From positions 1 through 46,619 of IMG/VR virus record IMGVR_UViG_3300035670_008640: a stretch of 46,619 nt of DNA; one strand, 5' to 3'. The translations under genes were made by a program, and so were the position numbers. Shown piece by piece: positions 34,240 through 42,937 of this stretch. Below the pieces are notes generated by a model. It saw only the letters and a program-made list of their open reading frames with translations, did no database searches and was not told where the DNA came from. Position 1 is the stretch's first letter. Each line of letters begins with the position of its first letter. This DNA comes from a virus.

Positions 34240-34249
34240 TATAAATATA
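34240..34249 (-). promoter_or_regulatory. TATATTTATA element (exact) before HsdS-like gene
   Basis: Exact sense-strand copy nine bases before the start. It lies immediately downstream of the terminator at 34256-34286, so the gene has its own transcript. Confidence 0.5.
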
Positions 34250-34255
34250 TCAAAA

Positions 34256-34286
34256 AAAAAATTCAGGGATTTACCCTGAATTTTTT
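34256..34286 (-). terminator. Intrinsic terminator after the 34296 gene
   Basis: AAAAAATTCAGGG (34256-34268) pairs with CCCTGAATTTTTT (34274-34286) around ATTTA. It ends the gp21 unit; the run of A on the plus strand gives a U-tract on the minus strand. Confidence 0.85.
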
Positions 34287-34295
34287 ATGTTTTAA

Positions 34296-34505
34296 TTACA
34301 CATAAACTTCATCTATCTTACTTTCAACACATGCTGTTATTCGCCAATCATAATTAAAGTCTTTAAATTTTTCAGTGACTTTAACTTCAACATCTGTAAT
34401 ACTAAATCCTTTTACTAATTTTTCTTCTCTAATTTTTTTAGTTTTACCTGATGCTTCATCATACAGATCGTATTGAATTTTAACTACAAAATATTTTTCT
34501 TCCAT
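34296..34505 (-). CDS. Small protein, DUF4494-like
   Basis: A 69-residue protein MEEKYFVVKIQYDLYDEASGKTKKIREEKLV, with a central helix (FSITDVEVKVTEKFKDF) and strand. This order (strand, KK-basic turn, EEKLV, acidic helix with VE) resembles DUF4494, found mostly in Bacteroidetes and their phages. The match is by eye and moderate. It follows gp21 after a 10-base gap and precedes a terminator, so it ends that transcript. Function unknown. Confidence 0.5.
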   Translation of the reverse strand: MEEKYFVVKIQYDLYDEASGKTKKIREEKLVKGFSITDVEVKVTEKFKDFNYDWRITACVESKIDEVYV

Positions 34506-34515
34506 TTTTATTAGA

Positions 34516-35229
34516 TTATTTATCTAAAAAATGAGTTAATTTTTTCATTAAGTCAAGTGTTTTGTTTATTGACCCATTATTTTCTTCTTTTGATTTAATC
34601 TCTTCTTCTAAATTCTCTTCATATCTATTTTTATCATCTTTATTTAAGAAGAGATATGCTCCAGGTGTTGATGGAGAACTAACCAAGTCAAAACAGATTA
34701 ATTCAAAATCTTCTTGAACCTCATTTCTTTCTCCCTTTTTAACCAATGACCCAACACCTCTTGATGATATTCCCATTGTTACTCCCTGTCTCATTAAATT
34801 AGCGGCTCTATCTCCTGGACAAGATACTATTCCTCTTTCATGGAAACCTGGAGATGTCAATAGTTTTATTTTACCCATCAATACGTTTGATTCCCACCAC
34901 ATATCTGTAATAAGATGAGAAACTCTATCTAAATCAATTAGAGAAGATTCTGGGTGATTTAATTCAGAAATAGACTGACCCTTTTCGATAATTTTTTTAT
35001 ACTTTTCAGCCTCTCTTTTGAGTATTTTTTCAGGGTATACTCTACCGTTTCTATTTGGAATGTCATGTTTTTGTAATACCGCATAAAAAACAAATGGTTT
35101 AGAATGTTCTAAATTTCCATATGATTCTTGTATTACCCTATCATTTCTAACATCGTTAGGGTTAATATACCCCGCATCCCACTCAATTAATATACCTTTA
35201 CCTAAATCGTTAGGACCTAAAACTTTCAT
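34516..35229 (-). CDS. gp21: Prohead protease gp21
   Basis: The 237-residue protein has the serine protease triad layout of this family: NHP (H92), GISSRGVG (S155/S156 region) and FDLVSSPSTPG (D181). The PGFHERGIVSCPGDRAANLMRQG segment precedes the Ser. It matures the prohead, cutting scaffold and capsid at L/I-x-E then A/G/S. A matching site exists in gp23. It is a serine protease of the same fold as herpesvirus assemblin. T4 gp21 is 212 residues. It is the first gene of a transcript with a TATATTTATA element 11 bases upstream. Confidence 0.88.
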   Translation of the reverse strand: MKVLGPNDLGKGILIEWDAGYINPNDVRNDRVIQESYGNLEHSKPFVFYAVLQKHDIPNRNGRVYPEKILKREAEKYKKIIEKGQSISELNHPESSLIDLDRVSHLITDMWWESNVLMGKIKLLTSPGFHERGIVSCPGDRAANLMRQGVTMGISSRGVGSLVKKGERNEVQEDFELICFDLVSSPSTPGAYLFLNKDDKNRYEENLEEEIKSKEENNGSINKTLDLMKKLTHFLDK

Positions 35230-35240
35230 GATATTTTTAT

Positions 35241-35250
35241 TATAAATATA
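35241..35250 (-). promoter_or_regulatory. TATATTTATA element (exact) before gp21
   Basis: Exact sense-strand copy 11 bases before gp21. The following ATAAAAATATC leads to the ATG with no SD. Confidence 0.5.
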
Positions 35251-35266
35251 GTTTTATAATAAAAAC

Positions 35267-35722
35267 TTAAACTTCTATTAAATTTTTTTCTTTTACACTC
35301 TTATTTAAGTGTATTTGAAAAAATCCTGAACCCTTTATATTGTCTTGATAAACAGATGAAATAATATTTTTTACACTATTTCTTATTATTGTGGATTTAA
35401 AATCCATTTGATTCTTTAAATATAAAGTTATCTCTAAATTCATAAAACTTCTCTTCCCTTTTTTAATTCCACTACTTCGTAAGTCTAAATCGACTATATT
35501 ATGTTTTTCGAAATAGTCGTTATCCACAACTTCAAGAAGACTATGTTTTATGTATCTTTCTAATAAACCTGTAGACCTATCCCAATTATCAAATTCTTTT
35601 ATTGGTTCTACCCAAGTTTGTAATACTATATATATTGTTTTTAAATTTACTGAATCGACAGTACCATAATAACATTTCGCGTCTTTAAATAGATTTAACT
35701 GCGATGTTTTTCCCTTTTTCAT
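35267..35722 (-). CDS. Hypothetical phage protein
   Basis: A 151-residue protein. The start MKKGKTSQLNLFKDAKCYYGTVDSVNLKTIYIVLQTWVEPI is followed by a helix-rich part and a C-terminal beta segment (GSGFFQIHLNKSVKEK). No known motif, no membrane segment. It is divergent from bS21 across a 105-base gap, and no element copy is close to its start. It may be virion-associated, judging from neighbours only. Confidence 0.65.
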   Translation of the reverse strand: MKKGKTSQLNLFKDAKCYYGTVDSVNLKTIYIVLQTWVEPIKEFDNWDRSTGLLERYIKHSLLEVVDNDYFEKHNIVDLDLRSSGIKKGKRSFMNLEITLYLKNQMDFKSTIIRNSVKNIISSVYQDNIKGSGFFQIHLNKSVKEKNLIEV

Positions 35723-35798
35723 ATATCCCTCATTGTAAAAAAATTTATTGTTAACACATCAATTATATGTATAAAACTTTAATTTGTCAAAAAATGCG

Positions 35799-35808
35799 TA
35801 TATTTATA
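35799..35808 (+). promoter_or_regulatory. TATATTTATA element (exact) before bS21
   Basis: Exact copy 19 bases before the bS21 ATG and on the same strand as it. This links bS21 to the same promoter class as the head and fibre genes. Confidence 0.5.
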
Positions 35809-35827
35809 ACTAAACTAAAAAATCAAT

Positions 35828-36016
35828 ATGCTAAAAATTAAGGTGCATAATAAAAATATAGATCAAGCGTTGAAGATTTATAAGAATAAAGTTTATAAAA
35901 CTAAACTTTTACTTAATTTATCTCAAAACAAAACCTATAAAAAACCTTCTGAAATAGGTAGAGAAGATAGGAAAAAAGCCGTCTATAAAAACAACAAAAA
36001 TTTAGATAAGGATTAA
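35828..36016 (+). CDS. rpsU: Ribosomal protein bS21
   Basis: The 62-residue protein aligns along its length with bacterial bS21, most like Bacteroidetes: MLKIKVHNKNIDQALKIYKNK, then KTKLLLNLSQNKTYKKPSE, then REDRKKAVYKNNKN. Y53 lies where the Flavobacterium protein has a Tyr reported to contact the 16S tail. bS21 sits on the small subunit near the mRNA exit and anti-SD; in Flavobacteria it helps hide the anti-SD. A phage copy could replace the host's. It is the only plus-strand gene in a 22-kb minus block and has no SD sequence. Confidence 0.85.
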   Translation: MLKIKVHNKNIDQALKIYKNKVYKTKLLLNLSQNKTYKKPSEIGREDRKKAVYKNNKNLDKD

Positions 36017-36237
36017 TCCGCGGATTTCCTTGAAAACTTTTCAACAGCAGTAAATCCTAATCCTGTTGCAACTATATACATCATTCCGTCCCATATAAAT
36101 TGCTCTATTTGGGTACCACAAAATGTATTGGAAAGAAATCCAACACACATAAGAATGAATGCAAAAATAGTAATTACTCTTTTGGATGATGTCTGACCAT
36201 CGACATCGCTTAAAATTGACTTTAAAATTTGTTTCAT
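36013..36237 (-). CDS. Small two-TM membrane protein, holin-like
   Basis: The 74-residue protein has two hydrophobic segments, about residues 20-41 (RVITIFAFILMCVGFLSNTFC) and 47-68 (FIWDGMMYIVATGLGFTAVEK), with a soluble N-terminus carrying DGQTSSKR and a basic C-terminus. Similar short proteins in phages are annotated as holin or membrane proteins. A hole-forming role in lysis is possible but no endolysin is next to it. It overlaps the end of the bS21 gene by four bases on the opposite strand and overlaps 36234 by four. Confidence 0.6.
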   Translation of the reverse strand: MKQILKSILSDVDGQTSSKRVITIFAFILMCVGFLSNTFCGTQIEQFIWDGMMYIVATGLGFTAVEKFSRKSAD

Positions 36238-36968
36238 AATTCTTTTTCTAACTCTTTAATTCTGTAAAGGGTTAGAAAAGAAATATCACTATCAATAATT
36301 TTATTAATAGTTTCTTGAATTTTATCGTTTAATTCTTTGTCCTGAGATTCAGTCAAAGAATTTTTAAGTTTGTTAATAACTGTTTCTTTTGACTCATTAA
36401 TTTGAGTCTTCAAAGACTTTTTATCCAAAGATAATAAGCTATTAAGTTCATTTTTTTCTGATTCTGTTATATTAGAATACTTGTTGTTAAAAATATTGGT
36501 AGCGACTTTAATCATACTTGATAAAGGTAAATTCACTGTTTTTGTTTCCTTTACATCTGATTTATTAGAAACTAGTTTTTTAATATTTAAACTAGATTCT
36601 GCTAATTTTTCCAAATTTTTAACACTACTATTTGTGTAAACAAGAACATCAATATCTTTGTAGTTATTTACCACATCTCTTTTTGATTTCTTATTTACCC
36701 ATTCGTTTAACTCAGATATTTTTTTATATTCTTCGTTAACAATTTTTTTTAATCTATCTACAGATAATTCTATATAGACATCCGCCACCTCATTTGATAA
36801 ACCATTTTTTGATGAAAGATTGTCGTATAAATAATATGCTTCTAATAATCCTTTGTTTGATAAAACGTGTTTCTTAAAACCTTTTAAAAATGATTTGAAA
36901 TCATCTTTTTTATAGTTTTCTATAAGTACGTCTTCTATTTTTGATTTTATTTCACCAAATTTAGTCAT
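36234..36968 (-). CDS. Helical head-region protein (possible prohead core component)
   Basis: The 244-residue, mostly helical protein lies between portal and gp21, where T4 has small core proteins (gp67, gp68). It is charged, with helices such as FGEIKSKIEDVLIENYKKDDF and LKTQINESKETVINKLKNS. Several candidate gp21 sites are seen: ITES, INES and LTES. No catalytic motif. I infer a prohead-core or internal protein. It starts a transcript with a TAATATTTATA element 11 bases upstream. Confidence 0.6.
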   Translation of the reverse strand: MTKFGEIKSKIEDVLIENYKKDDFKSFLKGFKKHVLSNKGLLEAYYLYDNLSSKNGLSNEVADVYIELSVDRLKKIVNEEYKKISELNEWVNKKSKRDVVNNYKDIDVLVYTNSSVKNLEKLAESSLNIKKLVSNKSDVKETKTVNLPLSSMIKVATNIFNNKYSNITESEKNELNSLLSLDKKSLKTQINESKETVINKLKNSLTESQDKELNDKIQETINKIIDSDISFLTLYRIKELEKEL

Positions 36969-36979
36969 AACCTTTTTTA

Positions 36980-36989
36980 TATAAATATT
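36980..36989 (-). promoter_or_regulatory. TATATTTATA-family element (AATATTTATA)
   Basis: Sense-strand AATATTTATA 11 bases before the 36968 start. It overlaps the last codon of the portal gene. Confidence 0.4.
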
Positions 36990-38844
36990 ATGAGTTTAAT
37001 AAATCATTTAATTTTGAATCCATTTCTTGTAAAGATTGTCTAGCTTTTGATAGATCGATATATTTTTCTCCTGTTAATAAACTATCTTCTAAAATTAAAT
37101 TTAAATCTTTATCAAAAATAAATCTCTCAGGTGTTACCTCACCACCACCCTCAGCCGGTGGTGGAGTTTCTCCACCTGCTTCACCTGTTGGAGGTGGAGG
37201 AGGAGGTGGTGGTGAACCGCCACCCAAATCTAACGGAGGAGATCCTCCACCTGATTCTCCACCCGCTTCACCACCCTCTGATGGAGGTCCAGGTGTTTTA
37301 CTACCATATAACTTATCGATATTAGCAAATATTCCTGTATTTTGAATAATTTCAGGTGTCTTTGACAGTTCATTTGCGACAGCCTTTTCAATTCTCTGTT
37401 GTTGTATATCAAGTTTAACTTCTTCATCACTAAATCCAAGAATATGTTTTTTAGCCCAAGAAGAAGATACCGCCTGTATACCATTACCCGGATCGGTAAC
37501 CGCATCTCTATACAACTGCATTTTAGCTTGCCAAGTTTCAACCTTAAGAAGGTCTGCTTGTGTTGATGGATTTGTTAAACCAAGAGTAAAATTAGATAAC
37601 TCATCTTCAAATCCTAAAAGATAAAGATGAATAATTGCAATTTTATTCAACTCTTGTATCATTGATTTTTGTATTCTATTTATTGTTCTCGCAAATCGAA
37701 TATCTTGTAGTGCTAGATTTTTACCGTCACCAACAACCTCTTCAAACCCTAAAAACGCTTTAGGAACTCGTAAAGATGTTAAAAGTTTTTTTTGTATATA
37801 TTCAATATCCGCGATTTCAGATAAATTTTGAGCTCCGGGTAAAGTTTCAATTGGATTTGGTGAGGCCGGGTCTCTAACCGGAATAAAAAAGTCTTGGTCA
37901 ACCGCCATTTGATTATATCTTAAATCAACATTTCCGTTGGTTGGGTCAACAACTTGGTCTCTTTTAAACTTATTTGCAACTTGTTGTACATATGCATCAA
38001 CATCTTTATCATCCATGTTACCAACAAAAACTTTAAATACTCTCCTTTCAGGTGCTCTTGAAGTTCTGTAAATTAACATAGCGTCCTCGGACAATATTAA
38101 CTGCTTCCATATTCTTCTACCTTTTTCTAACATAGAAGTTCCGTAGGGTAATTTTCTATCATCACCGAGTAATCTAAAATGTGCAATTTCCCATGTGTTA
38201 AAAACCAAATCTTTATTTTGCCACAAAAACTTTAAAGAATCATTTTCGGTTTCTACGGTATTCCTATCCGGTTTAATACGCATACCTCTTTCTTGTCTAG
38301 TGATTTCAATATTAGGTAATTGTTGTGTACCCATAACACCCTTATCAGGGTCTAATTTTAGATAAACAAAATTATCACCATACTTACAAGTATTTCTAAT
38401 CCACATCGGTAGATTAGTATTTATATCTAACTTATTATTAAATAAATCCGCAAGTATAGACTTTATTCTTTTACTTTCTGAATATATCTGTAAGATGAAC
38501 CCATCTTCATCTGGTGTTGTCGATTCTTCTGCATATATATCTAATGCTGCTGCGATTTCAGGAGTATACTCCATACTTTCATAATCATAAAATGAGGCTA
38601 ATCTCGTTGGTTCATAGTATACAGCTTGACTATAAAGATTACTCTCAATTTTTTTCCATTGTTGTCCTAAATATAAAGTTTGTTGTCTCTGTAGTTTTTC
38701 TCTCTCAAATTCTGTCCTATCTTGAGTTTTAAGAATTTCTCTTTTATCAAAGGTATATGTAGGTGCTTGTTGATCTAATGTAGAATCAGGACCAAAAACA
38801 TTTGATAATCTTTGCCATATAGTATAATTTCTTTTATCCGCCAT
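36988..38844 (-). CDS. gp20: Portal protein gp20
   Basis: The 618-residue protein has gp20 landmarks: YEPTRLASFYDYESMEYTPEIAAALDIYAEEST, IWKQLILSEDAMLIYRTSRAPERRVFKV and PGAQNLSEIADIEYIQKKLLTSLRVPKAFLGFEE, all typical of the T4-like portal core. It forms the 12-subunit ring through which DNA enters and leaves, and anchors the terminase. The C-terminus is extended by a Gly/Pro/Glu-rich tail (about 535-580) not present in T4. Length of T4 gp20 is 524. It lies after gp17, in the T4 order. Its own TATATTTATA element lies 13 bases upstream. Confidence 0.93.
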   Translation of the reverse strand: MADKRNYTIWQRLSNVFGPDSTLDQQAPTYTFDKREILKTQDRTEFEREKLQRQQTLYLGQQWKKIESNLYSQAVYYEPTRLASFYDYESMEYTPEIAAALDIYAEESTTPDEDGFILQIYSESKRIKSILADLFNNKLDINTNLPMWIRNTCKYGDNFVYLKLDPDKGVMGTQQLPNIEITRQERGMRIKPDRNTVETENDSLKFLWQNKDLVFNTWEIAHFRLLGDDRKLPYGTSMLEKGRRIWKQLILSEDAMLIYRTSRAPERRVFKVFVGNMDDKDVDAYVQQVANKFKRDQVVDPTNGNVDLRYNQMAVDQDFFIPVRDPASPNPIETLPGAQNLSEIADIEYIQKKLLTSLRVPKAFLGFEEVVGDGKNLALQDIRFARTINRIQKSMIQELNKIAIIHLYLLGFEDELSNFTLGLTNPSTQADLLKVETWQAKMQLYRDAVTDPGNGIQAVSSSWAKKHILGFSDEEVKLDIQQQRIEKAVANELSKTPEIIQNTGIFANIDKLYGSKTPGPPSEGGEAGGESGGGSPPLDLGGGSPPPPPPPPTGEAGGETPPPAEGGGEVTPERFIFDKDLNLILEDSLLTGEKYIDLSKARQSLQEMDSKLNDLLNS

Positions 38845-38857
38845 AAGGTACTTTTTG

Positions 38858-38867
38858 TATAAATATA
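38858..38867 (-). promoter_or_regulatory. TATATTTATA element (exact) before portal gp20
   Basis: Exact sense-strand copy 13 bases before the portal start, in a 47-base gap after the terminase gene. Confidence 0.5.
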
Positions 38868-38891
38868 GTATTTAATTGTTTTAATTAAATA

Positions 38892-40661
38892 TTACTTTCT
38901 CATTCCAAATAACCAAGAATAATTATCGTAATCTTTTTTTGTAAACCCATCTATTCTTCTATAATTTGAATTTGATGTGACAGGTATACCGGGATTAAAG
39001 TCTTTTGACAAGTTTTTTTGATTGGATTCATTAACTGTCCAACTTTTTAACATGGCTTTAGTTTGTTCAGTTACCTTTTCTAATTGAGTAAATGAATTTT
39101 CACCAACATATATCGCCATGGCCATCGCCATTATTAAGTCATCGTGTTGACCTTTTATGTGATCTGGTCGACCGTTTATATAAACAAAAGTATTAAGTTC
39201 GTTAATTAATCTCATCGACCTAACTTTAAATTTATGTCTTAATGATTCTTCAAAGGATGAAATAATCTGTACCCTTTTTGAGTTAAAATTTATTCCAGGT
39301 ATTTTTTCGGTCATTTTTGGGTCATATTTCCATTTATCTGCAACATTAATCCCATCAACATATAAATTTTTGTAATTCATTTCTTGTAATTTTCTAGCGG
39401 TAGATACACCCATACCACCAGTGATATCGATTACAATAAATGCCGAATACATTGTTGCCCATTTAAATGCAACTTCAGCCGCTACATCTGGTGGTATTTT
39501 ACCCAAATATTCTAATACTTGTTCTCGTTCATCAAAATCTATAATACAGAACGTGGTAAAGTCTTCACTATCACCTCTAGAAACATCAATACCCATAATG
39601 TATTTATGTCCTTGAACAGGTTCTTTCCATTGCCATAATGAACCACCCATAAATTTATTTTCAGGTTCACAAATAAAATTGTCTTTTATATATTCTACAG
39701 TCTCAGAAGGTATTACATTATCACCAGATCCTAAAAAATTACACTCCAATTCCTGTGCAATCTTTCGTCTATCAAACTTTAGTTTTTTGGCCATTTTTTC
39801 AAACCATGTAGAATATGGTTTGTATCCGTCATTAAATCTTTCTTTTATTTCTTGAAAGTCTCTTTCTGACGGGTTTATATGTGAATAATCAAGAATAATA
39901 CTACTATCATCATAATCTTCCCTATTTAACATATAATGAACAATATCACTACATTTAATTAGTTTTAAATCCTTAGCATATCTTGGGTCACGATACCAAA
40001 ACATTTCGGTAACTTTAAAGTCATTCATACCTCTTAATGATTGATCATATATAGAGTAATAAATTTGGTCAAAACCATTTGGTGTTGATATTACAATTAC
40101 TTTACCTCCTGTAGAAAGTGAAGCCATACATGCAGACCAAAAATCATTGTCCGCTTCAATAAACGCTGCCTCGTCAAAAACAAGTATTGTTGGGGTATAA
40201 CCTCTTAACGCGTCTTTAGATGTTGCTACCGCCTTAACCTCACATCCATTACTTAATTTATAATGTTTTTGTGAGTTTTTTTCATTCGAGAAACTAACAC
40301 CAAACCATGATGGCCATTGTTCTAAAAATGACCTAATTTTATTGGCCATTTCTAAAGAAGTATCAAGTTTGTTAGCTATTATAAGAATTTTTTCAGGTTT
40401 GGATTTTGGTGAGGTTATAAGTCTTTTTGATACCCAAGCAGATGTAACAGTAGATACACCAGCTTGTCTATACTTTAAAGCAATATTTTCTTCAAAATTA
40501 TCATAATCATTAATCAATGATTCTTGGTCAGGAAAAAGTTCTAAAGGAACGTACTTTGATTGGGTATTATCGTATGTTTGTAAATATGTTCTTAATGCAT
40601 ACGTAGTATCTTTTACGCATTTAGCATATTCTAAAAGTACTTTTTCTTTTGTAATAGACAT
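38892..40661 (-). CDS. gp17: Terminase large subunit gp17
   Basis: The 589-residue protein has an N-terminal ATPase: Walker A-like KYRQAGVST (63-71), Walker B VFDEAAF (161-167), then VISTPNG as the coupling motif. The C-terminal RNase H-like nuclease has GIDVSRGD (D359, D364), IDITGG (D412) and GQHDDLIMAMAMA (D507, D508). It pumps and cuts genome concatemers. Its neighbours are portal downstream and a 424-residue virion protein upstream. Length is close to T4 gp17 (610). No small terminase gene is recognised close by. Confidence 0.94.
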   Translation of the reverse strand: MSITKEKVLLEYAKCVKDTTYALRTYLQTYDNTQSKYVPLELFPDQESLINDYDNFEENIALKYRQAGVSTVTSAWVSKRLITSPKSKPEKILIIANKLDTSLEMANKIRSFLEQWPSWFGVSFSNEKNSQKHYKLSNGCEVKAVATSKDALRGYTPTILVFDEAAFIEADNDFWSACMASLSTGGKVIVISTPNGFDQIYYSIYDQSLRGMNDFKVTEMFWYRDPRYAKDLKLIKCSDIVHYMLNREDYDDSSIILDYSHINPSERDFQEIKERFNDGYKPYSTWFEKMAKKLKFDRRKIAQELECNFLGSGDNVIPSETVEYIKDNFICEPENKFMGGSLWQWKEPVQGHKYIMGIDVSRGDSEDFTTFCIIDFDEREQVLEYLGKIPPDVAAEVAFKWATMYSAFIVIDITGGMGVSTARKLQEMNYKNLYVDGINVADKWKYDPKMTEKIPGINFNSKRVQIISSFEESLRHKFKVRSMRLINELNTFVYINGRPDHIKGQHDDLIMAMAMAIYVGENSFTQLEKVTEQTKAMLKSWTVNESNQKNLSKDFNPGIPVTSNSNYRRIDGFTKKDYDNYSWLFGMRK

Positions 40662-40667
40662 TATTCA

Positions 40668-41942
40668 TTAGTTTAGTGATATACCTAAATTACCTAATAA
40701 ATCATTTAAATCGTTATCATCGTCATCATCATCGTTGTTCATAGAGTCCTCATATTCATAACTTTTTAATTCAGCTATGATTTCATTAACCATATCTTCA
40801 ACTATTTTTTTACCCTTATTAGAACCAGATAAAATTAATTTAGAAACCTCAAAAAACTCTTCCGTAGATAATCTTGAAAATTTAGAAAATAGATAATTTT
40901 GTATTTCTCTCATATCATCATCATATAATTTATCAGGATATGATTCAACAAATTTTTCCCAAATTTTAGGACCTAATCTTAAATCCCATATTTCATAAGG
41001 TAAAGTATCAGTACTACCCATTACCATTTCAGCAGCTTCTTTATCTTTCGGAAGTCCCTGACTTGCCATTGATTCATAAACACCTTTTAAAATTTCATGA
41101 ATTAAAACAGGGAAAAATAATCCTTTAGCTATTATTGTTGGTGGATCTGTCTTAGGATTAATTTGTTCAGACCCTTCTACACCTTCACCACTACCTGCAG
41201 CATTCATTACCATTTGGTCGGGTAAAACCCAATACATAAGATCATTAATTGACATAATAATACCATATAAATTTAAGAGTCTAGGGTCTAAGTTGTTTAA
41301 TTCTCGTTCAACTAAATGAAACATATAATGTCCTTTTTTAGATGCACCTTGAATTAATGAATTAATAAATCTTCTTTTATGTTTTTCTAAATCAAATCTT
41401 TCAAAAGCTTCTATAAAATTTTCTATGTCACTTTCAGCCTCATCAGGATCAACACCAAATTGTTTTACAATTTCATCATCACTAAAATTTTTAGGTGATT
41501 TTAACATTTTGGATGTGTCTATTTGATTTAATCCAGACATTAATTCGACATCAAATTGAAATGTATTTTCAGGTATTGATAATTCTGATAAAACTATTTT
41601 TACTGCAAGTTGTTCAAGGAAATCTTCATGTTTAGACTCAATAGATTTTATTGTTCTAACTGAAGACATTAATAAATTTTGTAATTGCATAAATGAGTTT
41701 TGATCTGATACCGTTTCAAAACCTGTATATCGTTTAACTCTTTCTACTACTTCTTTAAATCTACTCGATGCAATTATTTCAGAAAAAGAATTATCGGATT
41801 CATCACCTCCTTGTCTTGGGAAAGATGGGTTTTTAGATAATGGAGTTTCTCCTTGTGATATTTTTCTTTCTATCTCACGATCCATTCTATCAGGTCCATC
41901 ATATTCGATAGCCTCACGAATTCTTTTTTTTAAATTATTCAT
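40668..41942 (-). CDS. Virion structural protein (packaging-region)
   Basis: The 424-residue protein begins with a short amphipathic helix (MNNLKKRIREAIEYDG), followed by a mostly helical body and an acidic tail (DDDDDDNDLNDLLGNLGISLN). I do not recognise the family. The place next to gp17 and portal suggests a head or neck component. Segments such as DPRLLNLYGIIMSINDLMYWVLPD and FFPVLIHEILKGVYESMASQG are the most hydrophobic; no membrane role is assumed. The gene overlaps the next upstream gene by eight bases. Confidence 0.7.
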   Translation of the reverse strand: MNNLKKRIREAIEYDGPDRMDREIERKISQGETPLSKNPSFPRQGGDESDNSFSEIIASSRFKEVVERVKRYTGFETVSDQNSFMQLQNLLMSSVRTIKSIESKHEDFLEQLAVKIVLSELSIPENTFQFDVELMSGLNQIDTSKMLKSPKNFSDDEIVKQFGVDPDEAESDIENFIEAFERFDLEKHKRRFINSLIQGASKKGHYMFHLVERELNNLDPRLLNLYGIIMSINDLMYWVLPDQMVMNAAGSGEGVEGSEQINPKTDPPTIIAKGLFFPVLIHEILKGVYESMASQGLPKDKEAAEMVMGSTDTLPYEIWDLRLGPKIWEKFVESYPDKLYDDDMREIQNYLFSKFSRLSTEEFFEVSKLILSGSNKGKKIVEDMVNEIIAELKSYEYEDSMNNDDDDDDNDLNDLLGNLGISLN

Positions 41943-42537
41943 TTCTAAACTTGATATTTAAATTTTTGAATTTTAAAAATTCAGGTAACTTATTACTATT
42001 GACGGGTTTATCATCTATAGTGTCTATTTCATCTAAAACATCTTTTTTTGTTAAAGTTTTACCATTCTTTTTTTCTAACAAATGTAAAATACTTTCTTCT
42101 ATTTGTTTAATGTCTTCTTCTTTTGTTTCTTTTTTCTTTTTTGGTAAACCTTTGTGTTTGGTTGACGCAAAATCTTCGAGGTCTTTTTCTGACATACTTT
42201 TAACCATGTCTAAAACTTCTTTTGACACTTCACTTTTTGGTGTGTCTCCTCTTTTTACTGAAAGAGCTAAACCCATAAGTTTTTGTTGTTGTCTAGATAC
42301 TGATTTTTCTTTTAATTCAGACTCTGATTGTTCGCCAGATAAATCACTCAACGAATTTTTAGCTTCTTGAGCCGCTTTAGTTAACTCTTCTAAACCTTTA
42401 ATATCTTCCTCATAATTTGATTCTTGTATAAATTTTCTATACAACATATTAATATGAGGATCAGACATATCTTTTAATGTTTGAAATTCAAATCCTTCTT
42501 TCATTAAGGATATGAGTTTTTTATTTCTATTATTCAT
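41935..42537 (-). CDS. Helical phage protein with KHKGLP motif
   Basis: The 200-residue protein contains SVSRQQQKLMGLALSVKRGD, then SKEVLDMVKSMSEKDLEDFASTKHKGLPKKK. This SR-QQ-x-MG...SMS..DL..FA.TKHKGLP pattern is very common in phage virion proteins of unknown function. An N-terminal helix (KKLISLMKEGFEF) precedes it. It may assist head or tail assembly; the motif has no proven role. It overlaps the gene upstream by eight bases and the one downstream also by eight. Confidence 0.7.
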   Translation of the reverse strand: MNNRNKKLISLMKEGFEFQTLKDMSDPHINMLYRKFIQESNYEEDIKGLEELTKAAQEAKNSLSDLSGEQSESELKEKSVSRQQQKLMGLALSVKRGDTPKSEVSKEVLDMVKSMSEKDLEDFASTKHKGLPKKKKETKEEDIKQIEESILHLLEKKNGKTLTKKDVLDEIDTIDDKPVNSNKLPEFLKFKNLNIKFRNE

Positions 42538-42937
42538 TTTCTACAAAATTTTCTTCGTATGAAAGTACAATATCCCTTTCATATAGTTTATCCTCTATAG
42601 ATTTAATACTTTCACCAAATCTAAAAACTAACCTTTTTACATCATCATCAATAGTATAGTCAGCATCAGATTTTTCCCAAGCTAGTGATATAATATCTTC
42701 TACAGAATCATAAACACAAAAAAAATCAGAATTTTGTATTAAATTAAGTTCTATGTCTGAGTTTTTTAAAATACCAACTTTTTTTATATATTCATAATTA
42801 GGCGGTGAAGGTCTTCCTGAAGCAGGTGTAACATCCCAATCGTTACCCCACACCTCTGTTGTGTCGGAAAATATAAATTCATAAATGTTATCTCCCTTAT
42901 AATTAGGACCTAATTCATTCACATATATTAAAATCAT
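42530..42937 (-). CDS. Conserved-type phage protein
   Basis: The 135-residue protein has strand MILIYVNELGPNYKGDNIYEFIFSD followed by the aromatic segment EVWGNDWDVTPASGRPSPP. Its second half is helical and acidic (SVEDIISLAWEKSD, FGESIKSIEDKLYERD). The WGNDWD...PA.G.P.PP motif is familiar from marine T4-like phage proteins of unknown function. It overlaps both neighbours by a few bases in the packaging-region operon. Confidence 0.65.
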   Translation of the reverse strand: MILIYVNELGPNYKGDNIYEFIFSDTTEVWGNDWDVTPASGRPSPPNYEYIKKVGILKNSDIELNLIQNSDFFCVYDSVEDIISLAWEKSDADYTIDDDVKRLVFRFGESIKSIEDKLYERDIVLSYEENFVENE

